A stretch of 64,000 nucleotides of DNA from JAAZMI01 sp050948785 (GTDB lineage Bacteria > Bacillota > Dethiobacteria > DTU022 > UBA8154), in assembly GCA_050948785.1 (NCBI GenBank), contig JBMNEM010000007.1:55980-119979 (forward strand). The letters are read 5' to 3'. Both the position numbers and the translations under genes were made by a program. The notes beneath the pieces were generated by a model, which was not told where the DNA came from, did no database searches, and was given only the letters and a program-made list of their open reading frames with translations. Shown here piece by piece: positions 25,969-35,068 of this stretch (within the stretch, counting starts at the first letter, position 1; every line of letters starts with the position of its first letter).

Positions 25969-26310
25969 TCAGCGCAACTCCGTCGGGACAAAAAGATCAA
26001 TGACCCCAATAATAATGGCCGCCAGTAATGCTCCCAAAATAGTAACAGTCATTCCCGGAACAACAAATTGGGTGATATAGATGACTACTGCCGCGGTGAT
26101 AAAACCGACAATACCGCGATTTTGCGGAGAAATCCGCTTACCGAAGATACTTTCAATAATAAAACCCAGCACGGCAATTACCAGCGCGGCAATCAGGGCC
26201 TGACCAAAGGTTAAAAGAGCAAAACCGGGAAGTAGAAAACTTACCAGCATCAACACTAGTGCCGAAACAACAAACCGGACTATTAATCCAACCAAATTGG
26301 AAACAGACAA
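25969..26310 (-). CDS. YvlD-type (phage holin 4 superfamily) small membrane protein
   Basis: A 113-residue protein with four hydrophobic segments (LVGLIVRFVVSALVLMLVS, FGQALIAALVIAVLGFI, IVGFITAAVVIYITQFV, TILGALLAAIIIGVIDLF). The pattern and the loop IFGKRISPQNRGIVGF match the YvlD/DUF360-like family, called phage holin superfamily IV but usually chromosomal and not part of a prophage. TTG at 26310 is favoured because GGAGGTG lies six bases before it; an ATG at 26325 overlaps that site. The function in envelope stress is only suspected from Bacillus relatives. Confidence 0.82.
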   Translation of the reverse strand: MSVSNLVGLIVRFVVSALVLMLVSFLLPGFALLTFGQALIAALVIAVLGFIIESIFGKRISPQNRGIVGFITAAVVIYITQFVVPGMTVTILGALLAAIIIGVIDLFVPTELR

Positions 26311-26374
26311 CTTTTTCACCTCCATAGATAAAATTGACCCGTGTAATTAACTAAGCGCTGGAACGCAACGCAGG

Positions 26375-26407
26375 AACCAGCCACAAGGACCGTCCCCGCG
26401 GTTGGTT
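26375..26407 (-). repeat. dispersed GGGGACGGTCC hairpin repeat, copy 4 (inverted)
   Basis: The minus strand reads AACCAACCGCGGGGACGG then TCCTTGTGGCTGGTT. The outer arms GGAACCAGCC and GGTTGGTTCC pair, showing that the repeat can fold into a hairpin. It is followed by an 11-base direct repeat GACGGGTTTAA twice. Confidence 0.78.
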
Positions 26408-26520
26408 CCGACGGGTTTAAGACGGGTTTAAAATTATATGTATAGCATAACCAAACAATAAGGATCTATACGAAAAACAAGGCGTTTTTTCCTAAAATAC
26501 GCGTTTTTAGCTGCTGTGCA

Positions 26521-26549
26521 TTGCATTTTTTAAATGGGCATGGTAAAAT
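26521..26549 (+). promoter_or_regulatory. SigA promoter of rpsT
   Basis: TTGCAT (26521-26526), a 17-base spacer and TAAAAT (26544-26549), 36 bases before the rpsT ATG. Confidence 0.65.
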
Positions 26550-26584
26550 TAAATTTGGTTTTTAAGTGAGGAGGTTAAAAAAAT

Positions 26585-26851
26585 ATGGCCAATATCAAAT
26601 CGGCAATTAAACGCATGAAGCAATCCGTGAAAAGAAATCAGCGCAACCGCAGAATCAAGTCCTATGTCAAAAATGCTATTAAAAATTTCTACCTGCATCT
26701 TGAGGAGCGGGACGAACAAAATGCACGTGCTGCTTATGCCCTGGCGAGCAAAGTAATTGATCAAGCTGTTTCCAAAGGTGTACTCCACAAAAATAACGGT
26801 TCCAGAAAGAAATCACGTCTTGCCCGAAAGTTAAAGCAGCTTGCAGGTTAA
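26585..26851 (+). CDS. rpsT: 30S ribosomal protein S20
   Basis: An 88-residue basic protein of the small ribosomal subunit, binding the 16S rRNA 5' domain. It opens MANIKSAIKRMKQSVKRNQR, the S20 signature, and ends in a Lys/Arg-rich helix (NNGSRKKSRLARKLKQLAG). GAGGAGG precedes the ATG. It is convergent with holA 25 bases away, a neighbourhood conserved in many Firmicutes. In many relatives gpr follows rpsT; here gpr is 5 kb away on the other side. Confidence 0.98.
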   Translation: MANIKSAIKRMKQSVKRNQRNRRIKSYVKNAIKNFYLHLEERDEQNARAAYALASKVIDQAVSKGVLHKNNGSRKKSRLARKLKQLAG

Positions 26852-26876
26852 AGCGTAGTCTTTCGGTCCATTTACC

Positions 26877-27947
26877 TTACATTTTCTTTAATTCCCGCGA
26901 ATTTGTCAGCTGCAGGATGAGCCGTTCCAGTGCCTCATTGGCTTCATAACGTCCGGTTTTAATCCCCAGGTCCATTTCCTTGATAGAGGAGATGATCCGG
27001 GCAAGTATTGCCGGATTATAGTTTTGGGCCTGATTGGCAAGCCCTTTGATGATAAAAGGCGGCAATTTTAAAGCAGCGGCGAGTTCCCGCAATGACATAT
27101 TCTTTTCCTGAAAGATTAAATACTGATAAAGCAGGCGGAACTGGCGGGCAATCATGGCCAGGATAACGAGGGGCGGCTCATTTTGCAGGCGCATTTTATG
27201 AAGATGAAAAAGAGCCTCTTCAACATTTTGCCGGCCCACCGCCTCAACTAGATGAAAAATGTTGCCTTGGCTGCTTTCAGGGACCAGATGTTCTACCAGC
27301 GACCGGGTCACCATTTTTTCTTTTCCCAGGTATGTCACCATTTTGTCCAGCTCCCTCTGTAAAAGTTGAAGATTTTCTCCCACCCGTTCCAGGAGCTCAG
27401 CAAGGGCTTCCTCTTCAATCTGCTTTTTTTCCAGGGATAGCTCGTCCCTCACCCATTTTTTTAAAGCAGCTCCCCTGAGTAAAGGAAACTCTACCAGCCT
27501 GCCCCCGGCCTCGATTGTTTTTACCAGCTTTTTACGCCTGTCCACCCCTGAAACCGCAAAAACGACAACCAGATCGGAAACTTCTTCTTCCTGCGAAAAG
27601 GCCAGCAGCTCTTCTTCACCTGCAGGCTTGTCCTGACGGGCAGCCTTTTTTTTCTTTCCTGTTTGCGCAGTTCTTTTTTTTGCCGAAAAATAAGGCGGAT
27701 CCTGGATCCATAATAACCTTCCCCCACTAAAAATTGTCGTCTGCCGCATATCTTGCATGAGTTCCGGCAAACTGAGCTTGGCTCCCTCCAGCCTTTCCAA
27801 GAAGAAAGTTTTTCCCTCCTTTTGTTGCAGGCAAAGATGGATTTCTTGCAGGACTTTTTCTTGCAGAAATTTTTCGGGACCACTAAAAAGATAAAAAGGA
27901 TAGATCAGACCCTGTTTAATCTTGCCCATGGCCTGTAGATAGTGCAT
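26877..27947 (-). CDS. holA: DNA polymerase III delta subunit
   Basis: The clamp-loader subunit that opens the sliding clamp ring during DNA replication. The N-terminal region begins MHYLQAMGKIKQGLIYPFYLF, with FSGPEKFLQEK at the Walker-like position, and DLVVVFAVSGVDRRKKLVK follows; the C terminus IKEMDLGIKTGRYEANEALERLI is a strong HolA signature. Between residues 105 and 130 there is a basic Lys-rich insertion (KKRTAQTGKKKKAARQ). The start is ATG at 27947 with AAGGGGG eight bases upstream; the frame opens further upstream to 27998 but overlaps the neighbouring GH57 end. Confidence 0.95.
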   Translation of the reverse strand: MHYLQAMGKIKQGLIYPFYLFSGPEKFLQEKVLQEIHLCLQQKEGKTFFLERLEGAKLSLPELMQDMRQTTIFSGGRLLWIQDPPYFSAKKRTAQTGKKKKAARQDKPAGEEELLAFSQEEEVSDLVVVFAVSGVDRRKKLVKTIEAGGRLVEFPLLRGAALKKWVRDELSLEKKQIEEEALAELLERVGENLQLLQRELDKMVTYLGKEKMVTRSLVEHLVPESSQGNIFHLVEAVGRQNVEEALFHLHKMRLQNEPPLVILAMIARQFRLLYQYLIFQEKNMSLRELAAALKLPPFIIKGLANQAQNYNPAILARIISSIKEMDLGIKTGRYEANEALERLILQLTNSRELKKM

Positions 27948-27972
27948 CTTCGTTTCCCCCTTAACTCTTTTT

Positions 27973-29691
27973 CTAATCCTGTTTCCAGCCCGGAACAATA
28001 CAAACCGGCCCGGCCAAAGGATCCTCCTGCCATTTTTTTTCTCCCGGACCCGGCTGAATAACCGGCTTGTAAAGATACTCGGGCACCGGCCTGCCCAGTT
28101 CCTTATAAACCATAATCAAATGTTTACGATAAAGTGCTTCAAAAGGGGCGGTTAAATAGTAGGGCATACTGTCCACCCACCAAGTATAATCGCTCCCCTC
28201 GGCCTTGTAAATATTGAGCAGGGCTTTTTCCATCCGCTCTTGGGGTACCTGGCCCCTTTCCTCTTCCTTTTGAACTGCTTCCCGGGCCTCCAGCAGGTAA
28301 TTCCAGAGCGTGTTTTTGTTTTCTGTACCGATCCAGCGTGTCAGGCTGCGGTCTACCCAGGACCCTGTAGCCAGATGTGTAATCAGCCTCTTGGGGGGAT
28401 TTTCCCGTAAAAATTCACTCACGGTTACCGCCTCCAGGTACGGATCGGCAGAGATACCCTGGTAGAGATGATGTAAAAATTCCGTTTTATCTTCAGGGTA
28501 CCACTCCCAGGCATTTTCACCGTCCAGTGCCAGGGTCACTAAAAAATTGTCAGGGTTTCCGCCCAGGTTTTCCCTGATTTTATGCAGGCGGTGGATCAGA
28601 TCTTCAGCCGCCTGCCGGCCGGGCATATGTTGGTAAACAAAGCCAATACGATCGGAGAGGTGATGGTCACGGAAGATTATCGGCAGCTCCACTCCTGCAG
28701 AGCTAACCAGGTAAGGCCTGTAAAGCACCTCCGGGTTCAATACATGGCCGTAGCCGTCCCTGTAAATCTCTACATGCATTGATTTACAAAGAATCTGTTC
28801 ATCCGAAACCGTCCACTGTAAACCTTCATCGGCAATCAGGGAAATCATCTCCGGGCTCACAGCCTGTTCCGGGGGCCAGAAACCCCGCGGCTTTTGGCCA
28901 AAGAACCCGTTATACTGTCGGACAGCCATTTTCACCTGCACCCGGGCATCTTCTGCAAATCTGAAACGCCGCGGCAGAGCCAGCCCCGGGCTGGACCGCA
29001 GGGCTACATGGCTATCAATGAGCAGCGGAAGAATCGGATGATAATAAGCCGTAGTGATGATCTCAATTTGCCCTTCTTTTTGTAGCCGGCGATGTGTGGG
29101 AATAATTTTGGCCAAAATCGCCAACTGCTGTCGCATCAATTCATTTTTTTCCTCTTCACTGAAATTACGCCCTTTTTCTACCAGCCTGCTCAAAAAAGGA
29201 TCCCGCTCCCGCAGCTCCGGATCCATCCAGGCCAGATTAAACCAGACCTGCAAGTCGAGATAATCCTGGGTGACAAATTTAGACAACGCTTCCTGCACTG
29301 CTCCGGGCTCCGTAACCATCCCCTGCCGTTCCAAAAGCTGCCGGTAAAAGGGATAACGAAAAATTACTTTCTCCCACTGGATATCAAAATAGTGTTGTAA
29401 CAAAAAGCATTTTTCCGCTTCAGTTAAATCCCTGGCCCTTTTCATGACCTGCAAGTAGTAGTCCAGGGCCTCATGCTGCAGATAGACCTGAATCTGTTCT
29501 AACAGAGAAGGGCTCAGGCTAAAGGTCGCTTTGACCTGCGGATAATTCTCCAGAATGGCCGTCATATGGTCATAATCTTTGGCTGCATGGAGTCTGACCC
29601 AGGGCATAATAAATTCTCCCCGCTCCGCATCCAGATAAAAAGGCTGGTGTTGGTTCCAAACAAAGGCAATATAAAGGATCTTCTGTGACAA
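27973..29691 (-). CDS. glycoside hydrolase family 57 protein (amylopullulanase-like)
   Basis: A cytoplasmic GH57 enzyme of 572 residues acting on alpha-glucans. The N terminus YIAFVWNQHQPFYLD is the first conserved region (HQP), GFWPPEQAVSPEM near residue 270 carries the likely catalytic Glu, and LALDGENAWEWYPED near 389 is a later conserved region; TAYYHPILPLLID is another family segment. No signal peptide is seen. The start is TTG with GGAGGG nine bases upstream. It follows the larger GH57 gene by 15 bases and precedes holA, so the glucan operon runs glgA-galT-GH57-GH57-holA. The exact specificity (amylase, pullulanase or transferase) is not settled. Confidence 0.9.
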   Translation of the reverse strand: MSQKILYIAFVWNQHQPFYLDAERGEFIMPWVRLHAAKDYDHMTAILENYPQVKATFSLSPSLLEQIQVYLQHEALDYYLQVMKRARDLTEAEKCFLLQHYFDIQWEKVIFRYPFYRQLLERQGMVTEPGAVQEALSKFVTQDYLDLQVWFNLAWMDPELRERDPFLSRLVEKGRNFSEEEKNELMRQQLAILAKIIPTHRRLQKEGQIEIITTAYYHPILPLLIDSHVALRSSPGLALPRRFRFAEDARVQVKMAVRQYNGFFGQKPRGFWPPEQAVSPEMISLIADEGLQWTVSDEQILCKSMHVEIYRDGYGHVLNPEVLYRPYLVSSAGVELPIIFRDHHLSDRIGFVYQHMPGRQAAEDLIHRLHKIRENLGGNPDNFLVTLALDGENAWEWYPEDKTEFLHHLYQGISADPYLEAVTVSEFLRENPPKRLITHLATGSWVDRSLTRWIGTENKNTLWNYLLEAREAVQKEEERGQVPQERMEKALLNIYKAEGSDYTWWVDSMPYYLTAPFEALYRKHLIMVYKELGRPVPEYLYKPVIQPGPGEKKWQEDPLAGPVCIVPGWKQD

Positions 29692-29706
29692 AGCTCTAAT
29701 CCCTCC

Positions 29707-31803
29707 TCAGGAATTGATGGCCAGTGTAATGGTCAGGTCAGTACTCTCCTGCGGCTCCAGGGTTAAATCCCAGTTCGGCACCAGCACAGACTGCTGGTAA
29801 ACACGCTCCAGGCCATCCTCTGACTGTGAGACCGTCTCTACCGGGAAACGCCAAAATCTTACAGGAAGGGAAAAATGCAGAGCGACAGTGAGTTTCCTCC
29901 ACTCATCAATGATCAACAATTCCTCTATTTCTTCCTCTACACCCTTGCTGGCCAAAAAAGGATGTTCCAACTGACGCCCGGGAATATGATAATAGCGATC
30001 CGGGGCATAACCGGCCAAAAAAGCCAGGTTAAACTCCACACCGAATTTGAAAGACAGCGGCTGACCGGCATCCCCTTTATTTTGCAAATTGTACTTTATT
30101 TCGATCTCCTGGGAGGCAGCCGGCAAAGTAATTTCTTTCCGCACAAACAGCTCCCCTTGCCCTTCAACCATCCCCCGGCGTGAAAAAATTACCTGCGCCC
30201 GCCCGCGGTTATATTGCAATGCAGCTTTGTAGGGAGCAAGCAAAAAATCCCCTATTTCCCGGTACTCCCCGCGGCTAAAAGAATCCAGGTCCGCTTCCAA
30301 CGGAAGGACGTGATCCAATAAGGCACCACGGGGATAGCGATCGTAAATAACATATTTATGCAGCCCATCTTCTTTGGTGGCAAATCGCTTGTGGATCGTT
30401 TTTACTTCATCTTGATCTTGTTTACGGACATTGATGCCCTCATTGAGAAGATCCTCATGGTAGGGTTCCGGCTGCCGGGTAAAGGTATCCAGGAAATTCA
30501 CCGCTGCCGGGCGGTAAGAGAGCTCCCAGAGGCTCCCCCCCTGATAGGGAGAAAAAAGCAGCGCAAAGGATTCATTATTGACCATAATTTCCTGAAAACC
30601 ATCATAATCCCGATCGCCGATTTTTAGCTCCAGCCAGTTGTTCCCGGTGTGCACGGACCGGACAATCAGATTTTCGGCCTTGATTAGATTTTCATAAACC
30701 GCTGCTCGTAAAAAATTTAGATAAAGCCCGCCAAAAACCCCGTGCCAGTAAGCACAATTGCACTGCGCCGCCCAGATATACTCCCGGACCTTCTGCCGCA
30801 CTCTTCTTTGCTTGACCTCCGGCAGCCTTTTGCGGACAGCCAGCATTTTTTTATGCATGCGGTTGCTTTCCGGGTAGCGAACAAGAAAATTTCGCCAAAA
30901 TCCTCCCGCCCACTGCTTCATTTCTCTGTATGAAGCCGCGGGAAGATATATTCTGCCACGGGGAGGATATTTTTCCATATATTCGCTAAAAGTGGTCGTA
31001 CGGAGCCAATCCTTGTTTTCCTGCAAAAGCCGGAAAAACTCCTCCAACCAGCCTTTTTCATAGACATGCTCGTGCGTCCCGGGCCAGGAGCCAAACTTTT
31101 CTCCATCATCAGCTAAAACAGCCAGGGAACCGGCACCCCGCTCTCCTAAATGGCCCAGAAAAGCCAGCGTCTCTTCAGTTTTTTCAAAAGGAATAAGATA
31201 ACGCAGTTTTTCACTGATGGAAAATATTTTTAAGGGGCAACCCCCTTCTTCCGTCAAATAATAACCCCGCAACTCCTCACTCTTCAAGCCCAGCTCCTGG
31301 AAATGAGCATCATCGACGACAACATAGCGAATCCCGGCCTGGCAAAGCGGCCGGGCAAGATGCGGTTCCCAGATACGCTCCGCCAGCCACATCCCCTGCA
31401 CCTCTGCCCCCAGTTTCCGGTGGAGATAGCGGCTGAGTTTGAGGATCTGTCCCCTTTTATCACTGTCGGGTATAATCGGCAGGATCGGCTCATAGTAACT
31501 CCCGCCCATGATCTCCACCTGCCCCCGCTGCACCATATCGCGCAAGATGTCTAAGAAAGAAGGCTCGTTTTTGGCGATCCACTCCAGAAGAATTCCGGAA
31601 TAATGCAGAACCGCCTTGATATCGGGGTAACGGTAAAGTACTTCGATAAAAGGGGCATAGGCATCTTTAAAAGCTGCGGAATACACCTCCGGTAAATTTC
31701 CTACCGGCTGGTGGTTATGTAAAGCTAAAATAAAGTAGGTCAGCTGTTTTTCCTTGGCCTTTTCCTTTTGTGTGTGCAGTGTTGAACTTTCAAGAATAGA
31801 CAT
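29707..31803 (-). CDS. GH57 4-alpha-glucanotransferase or alpha-amylase with DUF1925/DUF1926-type C-terminal domains
   Basis: A 698-residue enzyme resembling the Thermococcus GH57 4-alpha-glucanotransferase. ILALHNHQPVGN opens the catalytic domain; WLAERIWEPHLARPL near residue 139 holds the nucleophile Glu, and VLADDGEKFGSWPGTHEHVY near 233 the acid/base Asp. The C-terminal half (from about residue 400, NLIVRSVHTGNNWLELKIGD) is the beta-rich module typical of this subgroup. No export signal is visible, so it would remodel intracellular glucan. It lies 33 bases after galT in the same operon. The AAAGGAG upstream is 14 bases from the ATG, longer than ideal. Confidence 0.92.
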   Translation of the reverse strand: MSILESSTLHTQKEKAKEKQLTYFILALHNHQPVGNLPEVYSAAFKDAYAPFIEVLYRYPDIKAVLHYSGILLEWIAKNEPSFLDILRDMVQRGQVEIMGGSYYEPILPIIPDSDKRGQILKLSRYLHRKLGAEVQGMWLAERIWEPHLARPLCQAGIRYVVVDDAHFQELGLKSEELRGYYLTEEGGCPLKIFSISEKLRYLIPFEKTEETLAFLGHLGERGAGSLAVLADDGEKFGSWPGTHEHVYEKGWLEEFFRLLQENKDWLRTTTFSEYMEKYPPRGRIYLPAASYREMKQWAGGFWRNFLVRYPESNRMHKKMLAVRKRLPEVKQRRVRQKVREYIWAAQCNCAYWHGVFGGLYLNFLRAAVYENLIKAENLIVRSVHTGNNWLELKIGDRDYDGFQEIMVNNESFALLFSPYQGGSLWELSYRPAAVNFLDTFTRQPEPYHEDLLNEGINVRKQDQDEVKTIHKRFATKEDGLHKYVIYDRYPRGALLDHVLPLEADLDSFSRGEYREIGDFLLAPYKAALQYNRGRAQVIFSRRGMVEGQGELFVRKEITLPAASQEIEIKYNLQNKGDAGQPLSFKFGVEFNLAFLAGYAPDRYYHIPGRQLEHPFLASKGVEEEIEELLIIDEWRKLTVALHFSLPVRFWRFPVETVSQSEDGLERVYQQSVLVPNWDLTLEPQESTDLTITLAINS

Positions 31804-31836
31804 AGCTTCAACGATGACTCCTTTTTTCCCTTAATT

Positions 31837-32868
31837 TTACGCTCTTAAAAATTTCGCCGCTTCCTCCGGCCTGGAAACATTAATATATGTTCCCGTGGCC
31901 ATCTCCAGCCCGGCGACAATCGTCAGTTTGGGGATAATTTCCAGGTGCCAGTGGTAGTCGGGCCGCGACCCGCTGCGTAAAGGCGCCAGGTGAAAATAAA
32001 AATTATAAGGAGGATCTTCCAGCTTTTCATCAAGCTTGGTCAGGAAACTTTTGAGTAATGGAGCCAGACTTTCTTCCCAACCTTCTTCCCCTTTTTCCAG
32101 GGAAGAAGCATGCCGGCGCGGCACAATCCAGGTAGTAAAAGGAAGAGGAGCGGCAAAAGGTATATAGGCCAGAAAAGATTCGTTTTCCAGAACCACCCTT
32201 TCCCCGCTTTTTTCTTCCTCCTCCTGCTGGGTGCAGAGAAGGCACCGTTTCTTTTCTGCATAGTACTCCTGGCAGCGCCGGTATTCTTTTTCCAGGAGAG
32301 GGGGGATATAAGGTAGGGCTATAAGTTGGCCGTGGGGGTGCTCAATGGAAGCCCCCGCTTCCCGCCGGTGATTACGGAAGATCTGCACATATTTTAGCTG
32401 GGGATCCTCCGCCAGCGCCAAAAGGCGCTCCTTAAACGAACGTAGGACCAAGGCCAGCTCCGCAACACTTAAATCTGCCATTTGACGGTTATGATCCGGC
32501 GTTTCAATGATCACTTCATGCACACCGTAACCGTCAAAGTTTTTAAAGAAATTCCATTTATCCGGCCCTCCAAAGTCCGGAAGCTTTCCGTTTTTGTCCT
32601 GTTCCAGCGCCGGAAATTTGTTGGGGATAACCCGCAGGGACCAACCGGGTGTATCGGGTTTGCCCCTATTGGGCTCCCCCCGGTAAGCCAGAACTTCGGG
32701 CGGCGTCATATGTTCATTGCCGGGACAAAAAGGACAGTTCTCGACCCTGGAAGGCAGGGTAATTTTTTTTTCCTTTTTTGGAGGAGCAAAAGTTTCCGGG
32801 CGCCGGGCCCGTTCAGTCGCAACAATGACCCATTCACCAGTTAGTGGATCCTGACGTAAATTCGGCAC
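31837..32868 (-). CDS. galT: galactose-1-phosphate uridylyltransferase family protein
   Basis: A HIT-superfamily nucleotidyltransferase that swaps UMP between UDP-glucose and galactose-1-phosphate through a histidine intermediate. Motifs are RQDPLTGEWVIVATERARRP, CPFCPGNE (zinc cysteines), FRNHRREAGASIEHPHGQ with the active-site HPH, and PDYHWHLEIIPK. Length is 343 residues. The start is GTG at 32868. No galK or galE is seen nearby; inside a glycogen cluster it may interconvert other sugar-1-phosphates and nucleotide sugars, which is inference from context. Confidence 0.92.
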   Translation of the reverse strand: MPNLRQDPLTGEWVIVATERARRPETFAPPKKEKKITLPSRVENCPFCPGNEHMTPPEVLAYRGEPNRGKPDTPGWSLRVIPNKFPALEQDKNGKLPDFGGPDKWNFFKNFDGYGVHEVIIETPDHNRQMADLSVAELALVLRSFKERLLALAEDPQLKYVQIFRNHRREAGASIEHPHGQLIALPYIPPLLEKEYRRCQEYYAEKKRCLLCTQQEEEEKSGERVVLENESFLAYIPFAAPLPFTTWIVPRRHASSLEKGEEGWEESLAPLLKSFLTKLDEKLEDPPYNFYFHLAPLRSGSRPDYHWHLEIIPKLTIVAGLEMATGTYINVSRPEEAAKFLRA

Positions 32869-32935
32869 CTAATCACATCCCTCTTTAACATAACCCGGAG
32901 CTCCACTGTCCGGCTTTGGCCGTGTTTTTTCATAG

Positions 32936-34378
32936 CTAATAGGGCTCCGAATAACTGACAAAGGGCAGCTTAATCGTCGCCCTGTTTTGATAAACTTTAA
33001 TATACCTTGCCGCTGCTTTGTCCCAGTTAAAATTTTGGATCACATGTTCCCGGCCGCGCCGGCGCATTTTATCCATCAGAACCCGCTCGTCGCCCAGCGA
33101 CATTTGGGCCATCTCGACCATGGCCCGGGCCAAAGCCGCAGGATTGCGGGGAGGCACCAGCCTGCCGGTACTTTCTTCCGGAAAGTCATGTAAATCCAGA
33201 ATCGTATCATTGATTCCGCCCACACGCGACCCAATGGGTATACAGCCCATACACATGGCTTCAAGCTGTACCAAACCAAAAGGTTCAAAATTGGAAGGGA
33301 TAAGGCAAAAATCTGCCGCACCATAATATTCCCGCGTAGCTTCCCGGCCCAGATAAGTAATCAAAGCCTTCATATTCTCAGGGTAACGCTGCTCCAGGTG
33401 CCGGGCCTCACTTTCCAGATGCGGGTCTCCGGAACCGAGAATAATGAAGCGTATTTTTTCCCTAAGAGTTTGCGACCCGGGAATTTCGCCACGCATGATC
33501 ATCTCAAAAGCCTGCAGCAGGACATCAATACCTTTTTGTTCGGCGTCCAGGCGACCGACATTAAAAAACAAAATGCCATCTTGAAGGCCATTTTCCTGTA
33601 GGACCAACCTTCTTCTTTCTTTCCGGGGATATTGGGCGTACTTCAGAAATTCCGGGTTCCAAAATGTGGAATCGGTTCCGTTCCACACATAAGTGGTTTT
33701 ACCCTCAAAAGTACTGAAAAAAGTGCGCCACTCCTCGTTAAGATAGGAATAGCTGACGGTCGTCAGTTGATCACAGTGGTGCCCGCCAAATTTTTCAATA
33801 TTAAACATGTCGCCTTCCAGGTAGCGGGGATCGACAAGTTCGCTCAGGTTGACCTCATTCAACTCATGCACGGAAATGCGTTCCCGGCAAAGGCGGTGAA
33901 TGGTGAAAACAAAAGGCACATTAAAATATTTTTTTACGAGGCCTCCGGCAAAAACACAGTGCCAGTCATTAATATGGATGACATCCGGTTTGCGCTGCTC
34001 TTTTTTCAGCATTATATTAATTAAACCGGGCACTGCCTTGGTAAAATGGACCATTTTTTGGGTAAACATCTCGCGGGGTTGATAAACATTGGGATGATCA
34101 AGGATCTCATTACTAAAAAGAAAAATGCGTACACCTTTTCTCTCTGTTTGTAAAACAGTTATGGGGAAAATCCGTTCCCCCACAAAGATACGGAAATCAC
34201 AATACTTTTCCGGCGGATAAGAAAAGTTTTCTGTACCATCCTGCAAAATCCCATGCGCCGGCATAAAAACAATCACATCTTCAACTTTACCCAGTGATTC
34301 ACCCAAAGAGGTTACAGCTTCCGCCAAGCCTCCCACTCTGATGGGCAAATGTTCGAAAGTTGCCATGCATACCAGCAT
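32936..34378 (-). CDS. glgA: glycogen/starch synthase (GT5-like)
   Basis: A GT-B transferase extending alpha-1,4-glucan from a nucleotide sugar. The N-terminal loop is RVGGLAEAVTSLGESL (the KxGGL motif with Arg-Val in place of Lys-x), followed by VIHINDWHCVFAGGLV and VFNVGR-like FFNVGRLDAEQKGIDVLL. The C-terminal NSNFEPFGLVQLEAM-type motif is present as SNFEPFGLVQLEAMCMG. The length of 480 residues matches bacterial GlgA. ATG follows AGGAGG by seven bases. It is the first gene of the minus-strand glucan operon and faces the divergent DUF4912/branching-enzyme pair. Confidence 0.9.
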   Translation of the reverse strand: MLVCMATFEHLPIRVGGLAEAVTSLGESLGKVEDVIVFMPAHGILQDGTENFSYPPEKYCDFRIFVGERIFPITVLQTERKGVRIFLFSNEILDHPNVYQPREMFTQKMVHFTKAVPGLINIMLKKEQRKPDVIHINDWHCVFAGGLVKKYFNVPFVFTIHRLCRERISVHELNEVNLSELVDPRYLEGDMFNIEKFGGHHCDQLTTVSYSYLNEEWRTFFSTFEGKTTYVWNGTDSTFWNPEFLKYAQYPRKERRRLVLQENGLQDGILFFNVGRLDAEQKGIDVLLQAFEMIMRGEIPGSQTLREKIRFIILGSGDPHLESEARHLEQRYPENMKALITYLGREATREYYGAADFCLIPSNFEPFGLVQLEAMCMGCIPIGSRVGGINDTILDLHDFPEESTGRLVPPRNPAALARAMVEMAQMSLGDERVLMDKMRRRGREHVIQNFNWDKAAARYIKVYQNRATIKLPFVSYSEPY

Positions 34379-34528
34379 CTGGCAGCCTCCTCTTTTTTTT
34401 TAACAAATTTAGATTGCCCCCGAGCCATTTTTTTATACAAAATGTCCTGCAACAGGATGCCTTTTTCAGGCTATAAAAATTTTAACCCGGGGAATAATAG
34501 CCTGATAGAAAGAGGTGAGAAAAAAATT

Positions 34529-35068
34529 ATGCATCCTTCCAGCAGGGAGTATTTAGACAGAGGAGAAAATTTACCTTTATATTATGGAGAAGACCGCTTG
34601 GTCCTTCTGCCGCGGGATCCCTACTGGCTTTTTGCTTACTGGGAAATCAGTTGGCCGACAAGACAACTTTTAGCGGAAGAAACCCAAAAAGACTACGATT
34701 CCCTGGACTTTGGGCTTCGGGTTCACCGTTATACGGAAAATAAAGAGGCCGGAACCTTCTTTGATCTACAAATCACCCCCACTGCTGACCACTGGTACAT
34801 AAAAGCAGGCGTTCCCGACAAAAAATACTGGGTAGAGCTGGGCTGTTACCTACCGGATGGAGAATTCAGAGTAATATTGACCTCCAATACAGTCAGCACT
34901 CCCCGTGACAGCCTGAGCGAGATCATTGATGAAAACTGGCGTCTGCCGGACTGGCAGGCACGCCGCTTATACTGGCGCATCAGCCGCAGCAATCTCAGTT
35001 CCATGGAGATGATGCAGCGGGGCCTGCAGCTGCCGCAGAAAAAAGAAGAAAGTAGGGCAACCAAATGA
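34529..35068 (+). CDS. DUF4912 domain protein
   Basis: A 179-residue protein of the DUF4912 family, often found next to GH57 branching enzymes. The conserved start of the domain is LVLLPRDPYWLFAYWEIS, followed by the beta-rich core FFDLQITPTADHWYIKAG and KKYWVELGCYLPDGEF. The long frame opens at 34349, but the ATG at 34529 with GAGGTGAG nine bases upstream is the real start. Its stop codon overlaps the ATG of the branching enzyme (ATGA), so the two are translationally coupled. A carbohydrate-binding or scaffolding role is suspected from neighbourhood, not shown. Confidence 0.85.
   Translation: MHPSSREYLDRGENLPLYYGEDRLVLLPRDPYWLFAYWEISWPTRQLLAEETQKDYDSLDFGLRVHRYTENKEAGTFFDLQITPTADHWYIKAGVPDKKYWVELGCYLPDGEFRVILTSNTVSTPRDSLSEIIDENWRLPDWQARRLYWRISRSNLSSMEMMQRGLQLPQKKEESRATK

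Noticed and set aside
25969..26310. Holin-superfamily label as sign of a prophage
   Set aside because: The YvlD-type proteins are chromosomal, and no lysin, capsid, integrase or other phage gene is near.
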